Positions 6,435 to 8,035 of a stretch of DNA of 8,035 bases are shown here, piece after piece. Position numbers and translations under genes: made by a program. The stretch covers positions 1 to 8,035 of the forward strand of contig JACDAS010000221.1 in NCBI GenBank assembly GCA_013695295.1. Direction: 5' to 3'. The notes under the pieces were generated by a model, which saw only the letters and a list, made by a program, of their open reading frames with translations, had not been told where the DNA came from and ran no database searches. Every line of letters begins with the position of its first letter. Position 1 is the first letter of the stretch. The stretch comes from Actinomycetota bacterium. GTDB taxonomy: Bacteria; Actinomycetota; Thermoleophilia; Gaiellales; Gaiellaceae.

Positions 6435-7694
6435 GTGGCGCAGCACTCGTTCTCCTTCACCTCGGAATCCGTCACCGAGGGCCATCCCGACAAGGTCGCC
6501 GACCAGCTCTCCGATGCCGTCCTCGACGCGGTGCTCGCCGACGATCCCCTCGGACGCGTTGCCTGCGAGACGCTGATCACGACCGGCCTCGTGGTCGTCG
6601 CCGGGGAGATCACGACCGACACGTACGTCGACATCCCCCGCCTCGTTCGGAAGAAGATCGCCGAGATCGGCTACACCCGCGCGAAGTACGGCTTCGACGC
6701 CGAGACGTGCGGCGTGATCGTCGCCCTCGACGAGCAGTCGCCCGACATCGCGCAGGGTGTCGACGAGTCCTACGAGGCGCAACACGACCCCGGCGACGAC
6801 GACCCGCTCGACCGCGTCGGCGCCGGCGACCAGGGTCTCATGTTCGGGTACGCCACGAACGAGACCGAGGAGCTGATGCCGCTCCCGATCATGCTCGCGC
6901 ACCAGATCTGCAGGCGCCTCGCGAGCGTCCGCCGCACCGAGGTGCTCCCCTACCTGCGGCCGGACGGGAAGTCCCAGGTGACGATTCGCTACGAGGTCGA
7001 CGAGCACGGGCACCAGCGCCCCGTCGAGATCGAGCGGGTGCTCGTCTCGACGCAGCACCGGGAGGGCCTCGACGTCGACGCCCAGCTGAAGCCGGACGTG
7101 ATCGAGCACGTCCTACGCCCGATCCTGCCGCCCGAGCTCTACGACGACAAGCGGCTCCACGAGCGCGACTTCGTCTACGTCAACCCGACCGGCAAGTTCG
7201 TGATCGGCGGGCCGATGGGAGACACGGGCCTGACCGGCCGCAAGATCATCGTCGACACCTACGGGGGAGCTGCGCCCCACGGAGGCGGCGCCTTCTCGGG
7301 CAAGGACCCGACGAAGGTCGACCGCTCCGGAGCCTACGCGGCGCGCTACGTCGCGAAGAACGTCGTCGCGGCCGGGCTCGCCGAGCGCTGCCAGATCCAG
7401 GTCGCCTATGCGATCGGGGTCGCGCACCCGATGTCGGTCCTGATCGAGACCTTCGGCACCGAGCGCGAAGGACTCTCGGCAGCGCGGATCGAGGAGCTCG
7501 TGCGCGAGCACTTCGACCTGCGGCCGGCGGCGATCCTCCAGAACCTCGACCTCCGCCGCCCGATCTACGCGAAGACCGCCGCCTACGGGCACTTCGGCCG
7601 GGACGACCACGACTTTACGTGGGAGCGGGTCGACAAGGCCGATGTGCTCCGCGAGGCCGCGGGCCTCGAGGCCGCGCCCGCCGCGGCTCGTTAG
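6435..7694 (+). CDS. metK: S-adenosylmethionine synthetase (methionine adenosyltransferase)
   Basis: A 419-residue cytoplasmic enzyme that makes S-adenosylmethionine from methionine and ATP, releasing phosphate and pyrophosphate. Family motifs are complete: FTSESVTEGHPDK (H17, D19, K20), E45 in CET, the ATP-binding GAGDQGLMFGYA at 129-140, VSTQH, and GGGAFSGKDPTKVDRSGAY from residue 283 (K290, D291, D296). An acidic loop rich in Asp (about residues 115-126) precedes GAGDQG, as often seen in actinobacterial MetK. The Ala-rich tail makes it slightly longer than usual. The GTG at 6435 is chosen because the conserved N-terminus follows within 8 residues and it is the first start in the frame. It lies 11 bases after the lipoprotein stop with no visible Shine-Dalgarno sequence. 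There is no room for a SAM riboswitch in front of it. A hairpin directly follows the stop. Confidence 0.98.
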   Translation: MAQHSFSFTSESVTEGHPDKVADQLSDAVLDAVLADDPLGRVACETLITTGLVVVAGEITTDTYVDIPRLVRKKIAEIGYTRAKYGFDAETCGVIVALDEQSPDIAQGVDESYEAQHDPGDDDPLDRVGAGDQGLMFGYATNETEELMPLPIMLAHQICRRLASVRRTEVLPYLRPDGKSQVTIRYEVDEHGHQRPVEIERVLVSTQHREGLDVDAQLKPDVIEHVLRPILPPELYDDKRLHERDFVYVNPTGKFVIGGPMGDTGLTGRKIIVDTYGGAAPHGGGAFSGKDPTKVDRSGAYAARYVAKNVVAAGLAERCQIQVAYAIGVAHPMSVLIETFGTEREGLSAARIEELVREHFDLRPAAILQNLDLRRPIYAKTAAYGHFGRDDHDFTWERVDKADVLREAAGLEAAPAAAR

Positions 7695-7721
7695 CGTGGG
7701 TGAACCCATGGTTCCCCCACG
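7695..7721 (+). terminator. Hairpin directly after the metK stop, probable terminator
   Basis: CGTGGG (7695-7700) pairs with CCCACG (7716-7721) and GAACC (7702-7706) pairs with GGTTC (7710-7714). One T-C mismatch separates the two stems and CAT forms the loop, giving 11 base pairs beginning on the base after the stop codon. A pyrimidine-rich but not T-rich run follows, so this is not a classic Rho-independent terminator. GC-rich actinobacteria often use hairpins without a U tract. It could instead protect the 3' end of the mRNA. Confidence 0.55.
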
Positions 7722-7768
7722 TGCCCCCTCCTTCGGCCGCAGCGATCCATCGGCCGCGTAAGCCTCCC

Positions 7769-7785
7769 GCCGGGCAGAGCCCGGC
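7769..7785. terminator. GC hairpin between convergent genes, possible bidirectional terminator
   Basis: GCCGGGC (7769-7775) and GCCCGGC (7779-7785) are perfect inverted repeats around an AGA loop. A competing pairing of CCGCCGG (7767-7773) with CCGGCGG (7787-7793) is also possible. The site lies between metK and the convergent minus-strand gene, where a terminator for either would be expected. No T tract flanks it on either strand, and short GC-only inverted repeats arise by chance in DNA this rich in GC. The rest of 7722-7865 shows no gene that I can support. Confidence 0.3.
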
Positions 7786-7865
7786 TCCGGCGGCGGCTAG
7801 CGGAGTGAACACGCCCCGACAGAGCGGCGCCCAGCGCGCCCCCGTGCCTGATTCGCTAGAGCCTC

Positions 7866-8035
7866 TTAGGACGTGTGCGTGGCCCCGTGGCCGAGCGGCG
7901 CCACGCCCCGCCTGACGAAGAGCCCCTCCGCGGCGCGCTCGCCGATCGCCTTCTCTGCACCGCCGAGCCGGACCGTCAGCAGGCCGGCCTCGGGCTGCGC
8001 CGCCTGCAGCTCCACCTCGGCGCCGGGCACGAAGC
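7866..8035 (-). CDS. C-terminal part of a FeoA-domain protein, probably a DtxR/MntR-family metal-dependent regulator (partial)
   Basis: On the minus strand a frame is open from the right edge to a TAA (complement of 7866-7868), giving the last 55 residues of a protein whose start is outside the window. It begins FVPGAEVEL and continues with LLTVRLGGAEKAIGERAAE and GLFV, followed by a 15-residue tail. This fits the SH3-like FeoA domain pattern (VPG..VE..., then a VR.GG...A.G...A...V segment) found at the C-terminus of DtxR, IdeR and MntR-type repressors that sense Fe or Mn, and also in stand-alone FeoA. Strand VEL, a turn, strand VRLGG and the final FV are in the expected order. The gene is convergent with metK and 171 bases away. 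The DNA-binding and metal-binding parts cannot be seen, so the regulator call is inference. Confidence 0.6.
   Translation of the reverse strand, partial: FVPGAEVELQAAQPEAGLLTVRLGGAEKAIGERAAEGLFVRRGVAPLGHGATHTS

Noticed and set aside
7884..7900. tRNA-like D-arm string (GTGGCCGAGCGG) near the right edge
   Set aside because: This string resembles the D arm of tRNA-Ser or tRNA-Leu, but there is no matching acceptor stem, anticodon arm or GGTTCGA T-loop downstream. The stretch is also inside the minus-strand FeoA-like coding frame.
1..8035. Mobile element, CRISPR array, prophage or defence island
   Set aside because: No transposase, integrase, direct-repeat array or terminal inverted repeats were seen. 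Gene content is core metabolism with uniform base composition apart from the small AT-rich patch at 4921-4940.

Overview
This window looks like chromosome from a very GC-rich (about 70% by eye) actinobacterium-like genome. My best guess is the Thermoleophilia (Gaiellales or Solirubrobacterales relatives). That rests on codon use dominated by G or C at third positions, actinobacterial-type MetK features, the aroA-cmk-plsC-der-gpsA gene order, and a DUF3352-like lipoprotein. The lineage is inferred from family knowledge and was not tested.

Layout. Positions 1-72 hold the last 23 codons of an upstream plus-strand gene, probably prephenate dehydrogenase with a C-terminal ACT domain. A tightly packed plus-strand operon follows: aroA (EPSP synthase, 69-1349), cmk (cytidylate kinase, 1346-1984), plsC-like acyltransferase (1981-2631), der (double-GTPase ribosome assembly factor, 2628-3956) and gpsA (glycerol-3-phosphate dehydrogenase, 3953-4909). 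Every junction from the upstream gene to gpsA is a 4-base NTGA overlap of start and stop, five in a row. A short AT-rich patch follows gpsA and may be a promoter. It lies just before a secreted lipoprotein of the DUF3352 type (4948-6423, possibly starting at 4915), and then comes metK (S-adenosylmethionine synthetase, 6435-7694). A hairpin immediately after the metK stop probably ends the transcript. From 7866 to the right edge lies the C-terminal end of a minus-strand gene with a FeoA-like domain, probably a DtxR/MntR-type metal-dependent regulator. It is convergent with metK.

How the genes fit together. This is a core-metabolism and housekeeping cluster. The tyrA-like gene and aroA act in aromatic amino acid synthesis. 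Cmk supplies CDP/dCDP. GpsA makes glycerol-3-phosphate and the PlsC-like enzyme acylates a lipid precursor, which together point to phospholipid synthesis (CTP also feeds CDP-diacylglycerol). Der acts in 50S ribosome assembly and MetK makes the methyl donor. I see no mobile element, CRISPR array, tRNA, rRNA or defence system.

I did not find a convincing undescribed multi-gene system. The least understood gene is the DUF3352-like lipoprotein, which shows an internal two-fold repeat and may have its own leaderless promoter. Other points worth a second look are the SKWD motif in Der, the His variant of the PlsC motif I, and the minus-strand gene fragment at the right edge.
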